This document shows positions 17,091 through 26,023 of a stretch of DNA of 64,000 nt, in pieces. Position 1 is the stretch's first letter. Every line of letters begins with the position of its first letter. The position numbers were made by a program, and so were the translations under genes. Below the pieces are notes generated by a model. It was not told the origin of the DNA and did not search any database. It saw nothing but the letters and a program-made list of their open reading frames with translations. The stretch is from Saprospiraceae bacterium (GTDB lineage Bacteria > Bacteroidota > Bacteroidia > Chitinophagales > Saprospiraceae): assembly GCA_019187225.1 (NCBI GenBank), contig JABAQQ010000001.1:62001-126000 (forward strand), written 5' to 3'.

Positions 17091-17990
17091 ATGAACGACA
17101 AACTCCGCGCCTACCTCTATCTCCACTTTTGCGTCTTTATTTGGGGCTTTACGGCAATATTGGGCAAACTGATCTCCTTGCAGGCATTGCCGCTGGTGTG
17201 GTGGCGGGTGTTGCTTTGCTGCGTAGTATTGGCGGTGGTCTTGCCGCCTAAACAGATTTTGGGTCTGGAACGCCCGATGTACTTTCGATTGTTGGGCATT
17301 GGCGTACTTGTCGGCATTCACTGGCTTTGTTTTTACGGCGCTATTAAAATTGCCAATGCTTCCGTCGCCGTCGCAACGATGGCCACTACTTCGTTTTTTT
17401 CGGCGCTCACTGAGCCCCTTTTGCTGCGCCAAAAGGTGAAATGGTACGAACTCGGATTGGGCATTTTAATCCTGCCGGGTATGGCGCTCGTGGTGGGCAA
17501 TATAGACTGGACGATGCGGCTTGGTTTTGCCGTCGGCATCGTGGGGGCGCTCCTCGCAGCGATATTTACGGCGCTGAACAAGAAAGTCATAGAAGAAGCG
17601 CCGCCACCGCCTTTGGTGATGAGCTTTGTGGAACTGTTCGGCGGACTGGTGGTCACTTCACTGGCGCTACCCTTTGCATTGGCCTATTCGCCCGAACTTG
17701 CCGTCTCCCCCGATGGTTGGGATTGGTTGTGGTTGCTGGTATTAGCCTGGGTTTGCACTTTGTTGCCATATTACCTTACTTTGCAGGCGATGCGGCATGT
17801 TTCTGCCTTCGCCACAAACCTTACCATCAACCTTGAACCCGTTTATGGCGTTGTACTGGCAGCATTGTTTTTCAGTGAACACAAGGATTTGAACCCGCGG
17901 TTTTATATCGGCGTACTGGTCATCATTGTTGCGGTGTTCGGGCATCCCTTTTTGAAAAAATGGCTTGACAAAACCCCTCTCGTATCCTGA
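17091..17990 (+). CDS. EamA/DMT-family permease
   Basis: A 299-residue inner-membrane protein with about ten hydrophobic helices arranged as two EamA repeats. The first begins CVFIWGFTAILGKLISL and the second near residue 150. The internal repeat and the conserved FIWG-near-N-terminus pattern place it in the drug/metabolite transporter superfamily, whose members move amino acids, nucleosides or other small metabolites. The substrate cannot be inferred. The next gene starts 3 bases after its stop and is probably co-transcribed. Confidence 0.9.
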   Translation: MNDKLRAYLYLHFCVFIWGFTAILGKLISLQALPLVWWRVLLCCVVLAVVLPPKQILGLERPMYFRLLGIGVLVGIHWLCFYGAIKIANASVAVATMATTSFFSALTEPLLLRQKVKWYELGLGILILPGMALVVGNIDWTMRLGFAVGIVGALLAAIFTALNKKVIEEAPPPPLVMSFVELFGGLVVTSLALPFALAYSPELAVSPDGWDWLWLLVLAWVCTLLPYYLTLQAMRHVSAFATNLTINLEPVYGVVLAALFFSEHKDLNPRFYIGVLVIIVAVFGHPFLKKWLDKTPLVS

Positions 17991-17993
17991 ATC

Positions 17994-18188
17994 ATGTTGT
18001 TGAAATGGCTTTTCACCTTGCTGGCTATTATTTGGCTCTACCAGGCGCTGCGCCACTTGCTGACTCCGCGCAGACAACCGCCGCCGTATCAACCGCCGCC
18101 GCCAAATTATAATACGAGTAATCAGTCCGTGAAAAAAAGCCATCCCGACGATGAAGGTGAATATATTGATTATGAAGAAATAAAATGA
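17994..18188 (+). CDS. Small membrane-anchored protein (DUF4834-like)
   Basis: A 64-residue protein with an N-terminal membrane helix (MLLKWLFTLLAIIWLYQAL), a proline-rich linker (PPPYQPPPPNY) and an acidic tail (DDEGEYIDYEEIK). The layout resembles the short DUF4834 proteins of Bacteroidota. It lies 3 bases downstream of the EamA permease gene. Its stop codon is immediately followed by the first heptamer of the array at 18188. Confidence 0.65.
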   Translation: MLLKWLFTLLAIIWLYQALRHLLTPRRQPPPYQPPPPNYNTSNQSVKKSHPDDEGEYIDYEEIK

Positions 18189-18250
18189 CGGTGGACGGTG
18201 GACGGTGGACGGTAGACGGTAGACGGTGGACGGTAGACGGTAGACGGCGT
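18188..18250. repeat. Heptanucleotide array, reverse orientation (9 units)
   Basis: Eight perfect-pattern ACGGTRG heptamers (18188-18243) and a closing variant ACGGCGT. The run starts at the stop codon of the preceding gene and ends with the AGAGTTGACAA word also found at 13577. It is the reverse complement of the array that begins at 18393. Confidence 0.97.
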
Positions 18251-18392
18251 AGAGTTGACAATAATCCACCCTCCACCGTTGGGCTGTTCAAAATATTGTG
18301 TTTTACTCGTTGTTTCTTTATTTAAAGAAATGATTATAAAATACTTAAATATTTTAATTTTATAATTTTGCATGTATTTTTGAATAGTCTCT
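18251..18392. other. AT-rich core between two opposed heptamer arrays
   Basis: This ~140-base segment contains the word CCACCCTCCACCGTTGG and then a strongly AT-rich tract. It carries two good -7 elements reading rightward, TAATTTTG at 18363-18370 and TATTTTTG at 18375-18382, either of which could drive the pseudouridine synthase gene through the downstream array. No coding frame is credible. Confidence 0.55.
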
Positions 18393-18560
18393 CTACCGTC
18401 TACCGTCTACCGTCTACCGTCTACCGTCTACCGTCTACCGCCTACCGTCTACCGTCCACCGTCCACCGTCCACCGTCTACCGTCCACCGTCTACCGTCTA
18501 CCGTCCACCGTCTACCGTCCACCGTCCACCGTCTACCGTCCACCGTCCACCGTCCACCGT
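18393..18560. repeat. Heptanucleotide array, forward orientation (24 units)
   Basis: Twenty-four uninterrupted heptamers, CTACCGT or CCACCGT, with a single CTACCGC at unit 7. The run ends 6 bases before the ATG at 18567 and so forms nearly all of the leader of the RluA-type gene. Because 7 is not a multiple of 3, unit gain or loss would shift any frame crossing it, but no real gene does. Pairing with the opposite array at 18188 would form a large hairpin. Confidence 0.97.
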
Positions 18561-18566
18561 AAGAAA

Positions 18567-19214
18567 ATGCTCGATATCCTTTACAAAGACCACCAGATCA
18601 TCGCATTGAACAAGCTGCCGGGCATAGCGGTGCAACCCGACAAAACCGGCGATGTGGCGCTCCAGGCACAGGCGGAAGCCTATTGCCGCCAACCGCTGCA
18701 TTTGGTGCACCGGCTCGACCGTCCGGTGAGCGGTATCGTGGTGTTTGCCAAAACAAAATCGGCGATGACTGCGCTTACGGAGCAGTTTCGCAGCCGTTCG
18801 GTGGAGAAAACGTATCTGGCTGTCGTGCAGAATTTACCGCTCGAACCGGAAGGCATATTGGTTCATTTCCTGCGTAAGAACGAAACGAAGAACATCAGCA
18901 TAGTTGCATCCGAATCGGATGCCGGCGTGGAGCGCGCCGAACTGCGCTACCGCCATGCAAGCAGCAGCGAGCGCTATCATTTGCTTGAAATTCAGTTGAT
19001 TACCGGGCGTCACCACCAAATCCGCGCCCAACTGGCTGCCATCGGGTGCCCCATCAAAGGCGACGTGAAATACGGTTTCCGGCGCAGCAACCGCGATCGC
19101 TCCATCCACCTCCACGCCTGGCGACTGGCGTTCGACCACCCGGTGTCGGGCGATCGCATCCGCCTGGAAGCGAGCTTGCCGGAAGACCCCGTTTGGCAAG
19201 CGTTCGGTCTCTGA
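18567..19214 (+). CDS. RluA-family pseudouridine synthase
   Basis: A 215-residue enzyme that converts uridine to pseudouridine in RNA. The family signature HRLDRPVSGIVVFAKT contains the catalytic aspartate (Asp51), and the C-terminal TGRHHQIRAQLAAIGCPIKGD block matches RluA/RluC/TruC proteins. It lacks an S4 RNA-binding domain, like the short TruC/RluA group. It is preceded without a gap by the 24-unit heptamer array. The exact target, 23S rRNA or tRNA, cannot be determined from sequence alone. Confidence 0.93.
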   Translation: MLDILYKDHQIIALNKLPGIAVQPDKTGDVALQAQAEAYCRQPLHLVHRLDRPVSGIVVFAKTKSAMTALTEQFRSRSVEKTYLAVVQNLPLEPEGILVHFLRKNETKNISIVASESDAGVERAELRYRHASSSERYHLLEIQLITGRHHQIRAQLAAIGCPIKGDVKYGFRRSNRDRSIHLHAWRLAFDHPVSGDRIRLEASLPEDPVWQAFGL

Positions 19215-19221
19215 AACGAGG

Positions 19222-20622
19222 TCAGCACTCCACAATATTGACCGATACCGCCAATCCGCCGTCGGCAGTTTCCTTGTATTTGGTGTGCATATCGTCAGCT
19301 GTTTCCTTCATGGTTTTAATAACCGCGTCGAGGCTGACCTTGGCCTTGGAAGGGTCGCTTTCCAAAGCGATCTGACTGGCAGTGATCGCCTTGATGGCGC
19401 CCATCGTGTTGCGCTCGATGCAGGGGATCTGCACCAGGCCGCCGATGGGATCGCAGGTCATGCCGAGGTGGTGTTCCATGGCGATTTCAGCGGCCATCAT
19501 CACCTGGTCGAAAGAGCCGCCGAGGCATTCGGTGAGCGCTCCGGCGGCCATGGCGGATGAGACGCCGATCTCCGCCTGGCAGCCGCCCATAGCGGCGGAA
19601 ATGGTCGCTCCTTTTTTGAACAGGCTGCCCAGTTCGCCTGCGGTAAGCAGAAATTTGACGATGTCTTCTTCTATAAAATTGTCGCTGAAACAAACGTGGT
19701 ACATCAGCACCGCCGGGATGACGCCCGCTGCGCCATTGGTAGGCGCGGTAACCACCCGCCCGAAGGCCGCATTTTCTTCGTTCACAGCGAGGGCGAAACA
19801 ACTCACCCATTTCAGGATTTTCTGAAAGGTGTGCCCGCCCCTGCTGAGTTGCCGGACCCAGTCGTTCACGTCGTGATAGGGTTTGTTTTCCAGTAACTTG
19901 CGGTTCAGAGGTGCAGCGCGCCGCGCCACGTCGAGGCCGCCGGGAAGGACGCCGTCGGTCTGGCAACCCTTGTAAATGCAATCGCGCATCACATGCCAGA
20001 TATTCATCAGATCGTCGCGGATCTGCTCAGCCGGTCGCCAGGTGAGTTCGTTGCGGAAGACGATATCCGAAACGTTTTGATCTTCCTGCACACACCAGCG
20101 ACGCAGATCGTCGCCCTGGTCAATGGGGAAAGGCAACTGAGTGTCGGAAATCCGGTCTTGTTCACCCTCTTTCACCACGAACCCGCCGCCGACGGAATAA
20201 TAGGTGTGGCTTATTCCTTCCCCGTTTTGATAAAACGCTCTGAAAACGAGGCCGTTGGCGTGGTGAGGCAGCGTCTGGTCAAAATGAAAAATCACATCGC
20301 GTTCGGGTTCGAACGCAATCTCGTGCCAGCCTTCTAAGCGAATTCTCCCGGTTGCGCGGATGTGCTGAAAATTGGATTGCACGGCTTCTACGGGGATGGT
20401 GACGGGGTCGTCGCCATTCAGTCCGAGCAGCACGGCGAGGTCGGTGCCGTGGCCTTTGCCGGTTTTGGCAAGTGAGCCGTAGAGCTCCACCTGAACCGAT
20501 ACAACGTGTTGTATGTCAATCTCTTTTAAAAAGCGCTGGGCTGCGCGCCAGGGACCCATCGTGTGCGAACTCGAAGGGCCGATGCCAATTTTAAAAATGT
20601 CGAAAACGCTGATCCGTTCCAT
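19222..20622 (-). CDS. sdaA: L-serine ammonia-lyase, iron-sulfur, single chain
   Basis: A 466-residue L-serine dehydratase that deaminates serine to pyruvate and ammonia using a [4Fe-4S] cluster. The beta-domain signature [10 protein letters not shown] is at residues ~15-24, and the alpha domain contains [17 protein letters not shown] and [13 protein letters not shown], which supply cluster cysteines. Alpha and beta domains are fused, as in SdaA of E. coli. It is convergent with the pseudouridine synthase gene, 7 bases apart. Confidence 0.97.
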   Translation of the reverse strand: MERISVFDIFKIGIGPSSSHTMGPWRAAQRFLKEIDIQHVVSVQVELYGSLAKTGKGHGTDLAVLLGLNGDDPVTIPVEAVQSNFQHIRATGRIRLEGWHEIAFEPERDVIFHFDQTLPHHANGLVFRAFYQNGEGISHTYYSVGGGFVVKEGEQDRISDTQLPFPIDQGDDLRRWCVQEDQNVSDIVFRNELTWRPAEQIRDDLMNIWHVMRDCIYKGCQTDGVLPGGLDVARRAAPLNRKLLENKPYHDVNDWVRQLSRGGHTFQKILKWVSCFALAVNEENAAFGRVVTAPTNGAAGVIPAVLMYHVCFSDNFIEEDIVKFLLTAGELGSLFKKGATISAAMGGCQAEIGVSSAMAAGALTECLGGSFDQVMMAAEIAMEHHLGMTCDPIGGLVQIPCIERNTMGAIKAITASQIALESDPSKAKVSLDAVIKTMKETADDMHTKYKETADGGLAVSVNIVEC

Positions 20623-20829
20623 AAGGAGGAGCGAGTAGTGAGTAGCAAGTAATGTGTTGGAAGCTAAACAGCCAAGCCACGGTATAGGCAGGGCGAAAGT
20701 AGGGAAAAGGGATTTTTAAAAGGTTGACTTGTCCTAAAACAGGTTTCCGCCTCGCCCACGATTATCCAATGTAATCTATCCTCTTTGATATTCCCTAAAA
20801 TCCTCGTTTCTTTGTAAAAAATATCAGCC

Positions 20830-21075
20830 ATGACACACCTCACGCTGAATATCAGGCATAAAAAAGATTTAGAAGTTCTTATTCCTCTGCTGGAACGGCT
20901 CAAAATAGAATATACACCTGCACGGAAAAAGAAATTGAGCGCGGCTCAGTTGGCGAAATATCAAAAGATCATTGCTGCAGGGGGCGATGCTTCCTACTTC
21001 GGCGATGCCGTTGAATGGCAGCGTGAGCAACGCAAGGAACGCAACTTGCCCTTCCGTAAATCCGAGTCTGCATGA
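20830..21075 (+). CDS. VapB-like antitoxin candidate
   Basis: An 81-residue charged protein (MTHLTLNIRHKKDLEVL...) directly upstream of a PIN-domain reading frame; its TGA overlaps the next gene's ATG (ATGA at 21072-21075), the standard toxin-antitoxin arrangement. The N-terminal half resembles the short beta/helix stretch of Bacteroidota antitoxins paired with PIN toxins, and the C-terminus is lysine/arginine rich. The assignment depends on the neighbour. Confidence 0.7.
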   Translation: MTHLTLNIRHKKDLEVLIPLLERLKIEYTPARKKKLSAAQLAKYQKIIAAGGDASYFGDAVEWQREQRKERNLPFRKSESA

Positions 21076-21436
21076 TTCTGTTGGACAGCAATATTCTGAT
21101 TTATTCTGCGCAATCAAATTTTGCCTATCTCCGTCCGTTGGTAAGCGATCCACTCAACGCGGTGTCGGCTTCACGATACTGGAAGTGTTGGGGTATCCAT
21201 CATTGGTTTCTGTTGACAAAACATATTTTGAAACGGCCTTCAAAATTTTACATGTTTTTCCGATAGACCAACCAGTTCTGAATCACGCCATTAAGTTGCG
21301 CCAAACAAGAAAAATGACTCCCGGTGATGCCATTATTGCCGCTACTGCATTGGCGCACGGCCATGAAATTTACACCCGTAATATATCGGATTTTAATTGG
21401 ATTACTGGTTTGAAAGTGATCAACCCTATACCTTAG
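21072..21436 (+). pseudogene. Frameshifted VapC-like PIN-domain toxin gene
   Basis: The frame starting at 21072 reads MILLDSNILIYSAQS, a PIN-domain start with the first catalytic acid, but turns non-homologous after about 21160. The expected continuation (GFTILEVLGYPSL..., then KMTPGDAIIAATALAHG and NISDFNWI) is in another frame up to 21436, with the remaining acids Glu, Asp and Asp. Together the pieces form a complete PIN domain of normal length (~120 residues). The shift is in a GC-mixed stretch without a homopolymer, so it is probably a real mutation and not a sequencing error. VapC enzymes cut tRNA or rRNA; this one is probably inactive. Confidence 0.85.
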
Positions 21437-21515
21437 TTTTTCCTGCTCCACTTTTCACCTGCCACCACTGGAAATCGTATTGAAAGGCTTATTTCTCCCG
21501 TTCACCTCTTCCCCC

Positions 21516-22835
21516 TTATAACCGTCCTGCCGCCTTCCTGAACCCCAGCTCCGCCACCAGCCAGTTGTACACCGCCGTCAGGTAGTTATTTTCCGCCGTT
21601 TGCAGGGAGAATTCGCTGTTTTTCAGGTCATTTTGCAACACTACCCCTTGTTGAAACCGGAATACGTCCGTCTCGTATATCTGGCGGGCGAGTTCGATAT
21701 TCTTCCCGGCTTCTTCCAGATTGAGCTGTGCTTGTTCGAATGTCTTGCGGGCGGATTGCAATTCGTAATGGAAGTCGGATTGCAGTTTTTCAAGGTTGAG
21801 GCGACTGACCTGGCTGCGGACTTCGGCATCCCGGGCGGCGAGCCTGGCCTGCTTGCCGTCGAAGATAGGGGCCTCGGCGCGTATGCCTAAATAATTGTAC
21901 GGGAACCAGGTGCCGGAAGCGAAAGGATTAAAATCCTCACTCAATTGCAGCACCGAATAATTGCCGTAAGCCGAAACTGTCGGGCGAAGCCGGGCGAGCT
22001 CTTTTTTTTGTTTTAAGTCATTGATTTGCAGGTTGATTGCTTCGGCCTGGATTTCCGGACGGGTCTCGAGGGAGGCTGTGAAGTCCACCGCACCGGAGGC
22101 CATGAATGCAGCGAGGTCTTCGGCGGGTTCGATGGTTTCGCCCGTGTCGGCGCGTATCTGATAACGCAGGTGATCGCGGCTGAGCGAGAGATCCTGCCGG
22201 GTTTTCCGAAGGGAAAGTTGAGCGTTGTTTACATCGAGCGCAAGGCGGTCCACGTCGTTTTTCAGCGCCGTGCCCTCTTTCAGTCGGACCTGACCGGCCT
22301 CGAGATTGACCTGGTTGCGGGAGAGGGTCTGTTCGGCCAGTTTTACTTTTTCACGGTTGTACAGCACTGCGTAGTAGGCTTCCGCGACGGCAAGGCGGAT
22401 TTCAATTTGTCGTTGCGCCAACTGATTTTGCGCGCCGGCTACCTGCGCCTCGTTGAGGGCGCGGTCAATTTTCCGGTTGCCGTCATAGATTTTTTGCCCG
22501 ACTTGAATGCCGAACGAGTTGTTGAACGGCACGCCGAATGCTACTTCCTGAGTCGTTTCCGGCGGAATACCGGGGATGCCAAATTCACCGACGGGCAGCA
22601 CGTTGGTTTGCAATTGAGTGTTCCAGCGCATATCCGCCGTGCCGCTCAACTGTGGCAGCCACTGCGCCCTTATTTTATCGTTGGCGTTTTGCGCGATCCG
22701 AATCTCGAGCGCCTGGGCTTTCAGTTCCTGGCGGTTTTCCAGAGCGCGGCGGATCGCTTCTTCCAATGTAATTTTTTGGGCGGTCAAACCCTTGAAAAAG
22801 AACAGACAAAACAAGATGACGAATGTGTTTCTCAT
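21516..22835 (-). CDS. TolC-family outer-membrane efflux protein
   Basis: A 439-residue outer-membrane channel. The start at 22835 gives a clean signal peptide (MRNTFVILFCLFFFKGLTAQ); the open frame upstream to 22991 overlaps the permease gene and is not used. The mature part begins KITLEEAIRRALENRQELKAQ, the typical TolC/OEP opening, and repeats long alpha-helical hairpins. It is the last gene of a four-gene exporter operon (ATPase, adaptor, permease, TolC), all on the minus strand. Confidence 0.92.
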   Translation of the reverse strand: MRNTFVILFCLFFFKGLTAQKITLEEAIRRALENRQELKAQALEIRIAQNANDKIRAQWLPQLSGTADMRWNTQLQTNVLPVGEFGIPGIPPETTQEVAFGVPFNNSFGIQVGQKIYDGNRKIDRALNEAQVAGAQNQLAQRQIEIRLAVAEAYYAVLYNREKVKLAEQTLSRNQVNLEAGQVRLKEGTALKNDVDRLALDVNNAQLSLRKTRQDLSLSRDHLRYQIRADTGETIEPAEDLAAFMASGAVDFTASLETRPEIQAEAINLQINDLKQKKELARLRPTVSAYGNYSVLQLSEDFNPFASGTWFPYNYLGIRAEAPIFDGKQARLAARDAEVRSQVSRLNLEKLQSDFHYELQSARKTFEQAQLNLEEAGKNIELARQIYETDVFRFQQGVVLQNDLKNSEFSLQTAENNYLTAVYNWLVAELGFRKAAGRL

Positions 22836-22879
22836 GGTGAAAATCGGTAAAAAACAAATGCTGATGTCCTCCCCTTGCA

Positions 22880-24004
22880 CTATCCTCTGAACACCTGTGC
22901 CGGTTCGAGCGAATTGATACGGCGAATAGCGAACATACAACCACCGAGCGCGATGAGCAGGGTAAGGAGGAATAAGGCATAGTAGAACCATACCGGAAAC
23001 TCGAACACCGTCCCCGACGATGCGATGCCGCGTTTGAAACCTTCCACCATCAAACCGCCAGCGATAAAACCGATGATCGCCAGGATAAATGCCTGCATCA
23101 GAATAAGTCGTGTGATGTAACCGTTGGTGGCGCCAATGGCTTTGAGCGTCCCGTAGTCTTTGAGGCGGTCAATGGCGGCGGAATACAGCGTAAGGCCAAT
23201 GATGATGAAGCCTGAAATGATGGCAAAAGCAATCAAACTGCCCAACGACGCCGCGATCCCATTGGTGCGCAGCACGAAGTTGACGGTGACTGCGGCAAAC
23301 TGGTCGGCATCCCAGGCGCGTATATTACCGATGCTGGCGTTTATCGTATTGATTACTTGCTGTTTCTCTGCGCCGGGCTTCCATTTGACCAAAAAAAGAC
23401 TGGCCTCGTAGGTGGGAAAATTGGTCAGTGCCCGCACCCGTTCGATGGTCGAAAATGCGTAGGAACCCGCGCCGAATCCCCGCACGCCTTTGGTTAGTCC
23501 GGCATTATAAACCTTTTTGCCGTTGATCTCAAAATAATCGCCGGGCTGCAGGCCGCCGAGTGTTTTGCTGTCAAAATATTCTGTGATAACCGCGCCTTCG
23601 GGCAGCATATCTTCTCTTTTGGCTGTAAATAAATTCCAGGGACCTCCCACAAAATCGGGCGCTTCGGAGCCTATGAGTACCACGCCGCTCGATTTGCCGT
23701 TCTCAAATTTCGCCGCTCCGACAGCAATAACAACCGGGTAGATGCGCTCCACACCGGGCAAACTGGCAATTTGACGACCCACGCGCATGTTCAGCGCCGA
23801 AAGTTGGTTGCCATTCTCGGTCTTGGAGTCCACCACCCAGATGTACTGGTTGTTGTTGGCCACGAGGCTCTTCATGGCATCAGTGAGGAAGATAAAAACG
23901 CCTGCCTGCTGACCTACGAGAAAAATTGAAATGATGATACCCGCCAGGGCACCCAGTGATTTGGGCTTATCGTAAAGGATGAATTTGATTGCTGTCCTGA
24001 ACAT
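22880..24004 (-). CDS. ABC exporter permease (DevC/MacB-like FtsX fold)
   Basis: A 374-residue permease with one N-terminal membrane helix, a ~200-residue periplasmic domain and three C-terminal helices ending in the FtsX domain (IDRLKDYGTLKAIGATNGYI is a typical coupling motif). This four-helix layout is that of DevC and MacB-type mechanotransmission exporters. It sits between the adaptor and TolC genes, which indicates a tripartite pump moving its substrate from periplasm or membrane to the outside. The substrate is unknown. Confidence 0.9.
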   Translation of the reverse strand: MFRTAIKFILYDKPKSLGALAGIIISIFLVGQQAGVFIFLTDAMKSLVANNNQYIWVVDSKTENGNQLSALNMRVGRQIASLPGVERIYPVVIAVGAAKFENGKSSGVVLIGSEAPDFVGGPWNLFTAKREDMLPEGAVITEYFDSKTLGGLQPGDYFEINGKKVYNAGLTKGVRGFGAGSYAFSTIERVRALTNFPTYEASLFLVKWKPGAEKQQVINTINASIGNIRAWDADQFAAVTVNFVLRTNGIAASLGSLIAFAIISGFIIIGLTLYSAAIDRLKDYGTLKAIGATNGYITRLILMQAFILAIIGFIAGGLMVEGFKRGIASSGTVFEFPVWFYYALFLLTLLIALGGCMFAIRRINSLEPAQVFRG

Positions 24005-24081
24005 GATCTCAGACTATGGATTTTGGACATTTGACGCTGAACTAAAGCTGATTGCCGGCCCGCTGTCGGGCGCCGGATGAT

Positions 24082-25035
24082 CTAATTCCCCACCCGGATC
24101 AAACACTCCACCCGCGCGCCGAACATCACTTTCGAGGGATCGTCGAGCTGTACACGTACTTCCCGGACGCGGCGGTCTTCGAGGTCGCCGGGGTTGTCGG
24201 AAAAAAGCGATTTTTTGCGCAGGTAGGGTGAGGTGAGTACTACGGTTCCTGTCGTCAGCACTTCGTTGCGGCCCTGCGAACGAATGACAGCTTTTTGCCC
24301 CACCTGCACCCGGTCGGCAAAAAGTTCGTCAATCTCGGTGAGTGCGATAACCGGCCCGTCCGGCGCAAAATCACCGATGCTCGTTTTATTGTCGAGGTAC
24401 TGGCCGATTTTGGTATCGAGCGAGAGCAGTGTTCCTGCCACCGGAGATTTTATTATTTTCCGGTTGTTTACGATCTCGTAATAAGCGATGTCTGCCCTGA
24501 GTTCGCCGATACGGGTCTGTTGCTGGCGGAGAGTAGCCTCCTGTGCCTTTATTTGTTGTTCCAGATCCGTAACTTCAAAGCGGGTATCGTCCAACTCCTT
24601 CTGCGTGAGCGCATTGCCTTTGAACAACGACTCGTTGCGGGTGAGATCGGCGCGGGCTTTCTGCAATTTAACTTGCAGCAAACGCAGGTTTTCGCGTGCG
24701 GCTTCGACGGCGTCATTCTGGGTATTGATCCTGGATTTGGCCTGCCGGATCTGGGCCTGTTCGAGGTCGTTGTCGAGTATCAGAATCGTCTGACCTTTGG
24801 CGAGTTTTTGGCCGACACTGACTTTGATCCCGCGCACGATGCCGCTTTGCTCGCTCGAAATGCTGACGATGCGCTGGCTTGGTTCGATGATGGCAATGCC
24901 TAATACGTCCTTTACCTGTACAACTGCGTCGGTAGAATCGGTTGGCATGCCGCCATTCACTGCAGCCGGTTTTTCATCGCCGTTTCCACAGGCGACAACA
25001 AGGGCGAATACAAGGGGAAGAACTATTTGTTTCAT
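24082..25035 (-). CDS. Periplasmic adaptor (HlyD/DevB-like) lipoprotein
   Basis: A 317-residue membrane-fusion protein. I chose the ATG at 25035 (MKQIVLPLVFALVVACGNG), which gives a lipoprotein signal with lipobox VVAC. The body contains a lipoyl/barrel half (ISSEQSGIVRGIKVSVGQKLAKG), a long coiled-coil hairpin (residues ~85-180) and the returning barrel (KIIKSPVAGTLLSLDTKIGQYL). It links the permease to the TolC channel. It belongs to the DevB subgroup by its operon with DevC-like and DevA-like proteins. Confidence 0.9.
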   Translation of the reverse strand: MKQIVLPLVFALVVACGNGDEKPAAVNGGMPTDSTDAVVQVKDVLGIAIIEPSQRIVSISSEQSGIVRGIKVSVGQKLAKGQTILILDNDLEQAQIRQAKSRINTQNDAVEAARENLRLLQVKLQKARADLTRNESLFKGNALTQKELDDTRFEVTDLEQQIKAQEATLRQQQTRIGELRADIAYYEIVNNRKIIKSPVAGTLLSLDTKIGQYLDNKTSIGDFAPDGPVIALTEIDELFADRVQVGQKAVIRSQGRNEVLTTGTVVLTSPYLRKKSLFSDNPGDLEDRRVREVRVQLDDPSKVMFGARVECLIRVGN

Positions 25036-25057
25036 TTTGTGAATCAATAAACTGTTG

Positions 25058-25146
25058 TGTGTTGACGTTGGATTTTTTGACGTTGGGTATTAGACTAAAA
25101 CAAAATAGGCGTCCAATGTCCAACCGTCAAAATCCAATATCCGGCT
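25058..25146. repeat. Short inverted repeat with GACGTTGG/CCAACGTC-type words
   Basis: The gap between the ATPase and adaptor genes carries GACGTTGGATTTTTTGACG on the left and GTCCAATGTCCAACCGTC plus AATCCAATATCC on the right, an imperfect inverted repeat. The words are the same type as the TCCAACG/TCCAATG units of the array at 63640. It interrupts an otherwise tight operon. Confidence 0.6.
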
Positions 25147-25157
25147 GGCTCCTGCAG

Positions 25158-25859
25158 TCACACAAAGTGATCAACTTCTCGTGCGAAGCCGTTTTCCACT
25201 TCGATGATGCGGTGGGCATATTCTTTGAGCCGCGGGTCGTGGGTGACGACAGCGACAGATTTGCCCTGATCGGCGAGTGTGCGGAGTTCCCTCATAACGA
25301 TACCCATCGAGTCTTTGTCGAGCGCGGCCGTCGGCTCGTCGCAGAGGATGAGTTTGGGATTGGTAACGAGCGCCCGGGCGATGGCGATGCGTTGCTGCTG
25401 GCCGCCGGAAAGTTGCCTGGGCAGGCTTTTGCGGCGGTCATTCATGCCCACCATTTCGAGAGCGGCATCTACGCGGCGTTTGATATCGGAACGCGGAACG
25501 CCCTGTAGTTGTAGCGGCATGGCGACGTTGTCGGCAGCGTTAAGCGGCGCAAGCAGGTTGAAATTTTGAAACACAAAACCGATTGTACGGAGACGCAGGC
25601 GCGACAAGTCATTGGCTCTCATTTTGTTGACGTGGTTGCCGGCTACCCAGAGGTCGCCCTGCGTGGGATAGATGACACAGCCGAGCAAAGAGAGAAGTGT
25701 CGTTTTCCCGCTGCCCGAAGGGCCAATGATCAGGGTGAGTTCGCCTTCCCGGAATTGCAGTGTTGTGGGATGCAGCGCCACGATGGTCTGGTCGCCTGTC
25801 AGGTATTCTTTGCCGGCGCTTTTGAGTTCGGCGACAGGGTTCAATGACTTCGGTTCCAA
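25158..25859 (-). CDS. ABC exporter ATPase (DevA/LolD-like)
   Basis: A 233-residue ATP-binding subunit and first gene of the exporter operon. Walker A is GPSGSGKTT near residue 42, the Q-loop follows, the signature is LSGGQQQRIAIARAL, and Walker B is LILCDEPTAALD. The family is that of MacB/LolD/DevA ATPases. The start appears to be TTG at 25859 since no ATG precedes the conserved region; a TAAATTTG -7 element on this strand (25876-25883) sits just upstream. Confidence 0.93.
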   Translation of the reverse strand: MEPKSLNPVAELKSAGKEYLTGDQTIVALHPTTLQFREGELTLIIGPSGSGKTTLLSLLGCVIYPTQGDLWVAGNHVNKMRANDLSRLRLRTIGFVFQNFNLLAPLNAADNVAMPLQLQGVPRSDIKRRVDAALEMVGMNDRRKSLPRQLSGGQQQRIAIARALVTNPKLILCDEPTAALDKDSMGIVMRELRTLADQGKSVAVVTHDPRLKEYAHRIIEVENGFAREVDHFV

Positions 25860-26023
25860 AGTATTTTTTTTGATGCAAATTTATACAGTTATCCTTGTGC
25901 CCGGACGCCTGAAATACAGCCATTGGGATTGTTATAACGCGGTCCGGAGGTTAAGATCACCTGAAATTTGCACCCACATAATTAGCAAAAAGCTCTATAG
26001 AAATTTTTCAAACTACCATTAGC

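Noticed and set aside
18393-18560. Possible CRISPR array
   Set aside because: Units are 7 bases in direct contact with no spacers and there are no cas genes nearby.
18368-18562. Open frame encoding a repetitive LPSTVYR/HRPPSTV peptide
   Set aside because: It is a translation of the heptamer array; 7-base units cycle through the three frames and open frames arise on both strands without any domain.
22836-22991. Upstream extension of the TolC gene
   Set aside because: It overlaps the permease gene and hides a clean signal peptide that starts at 22835.
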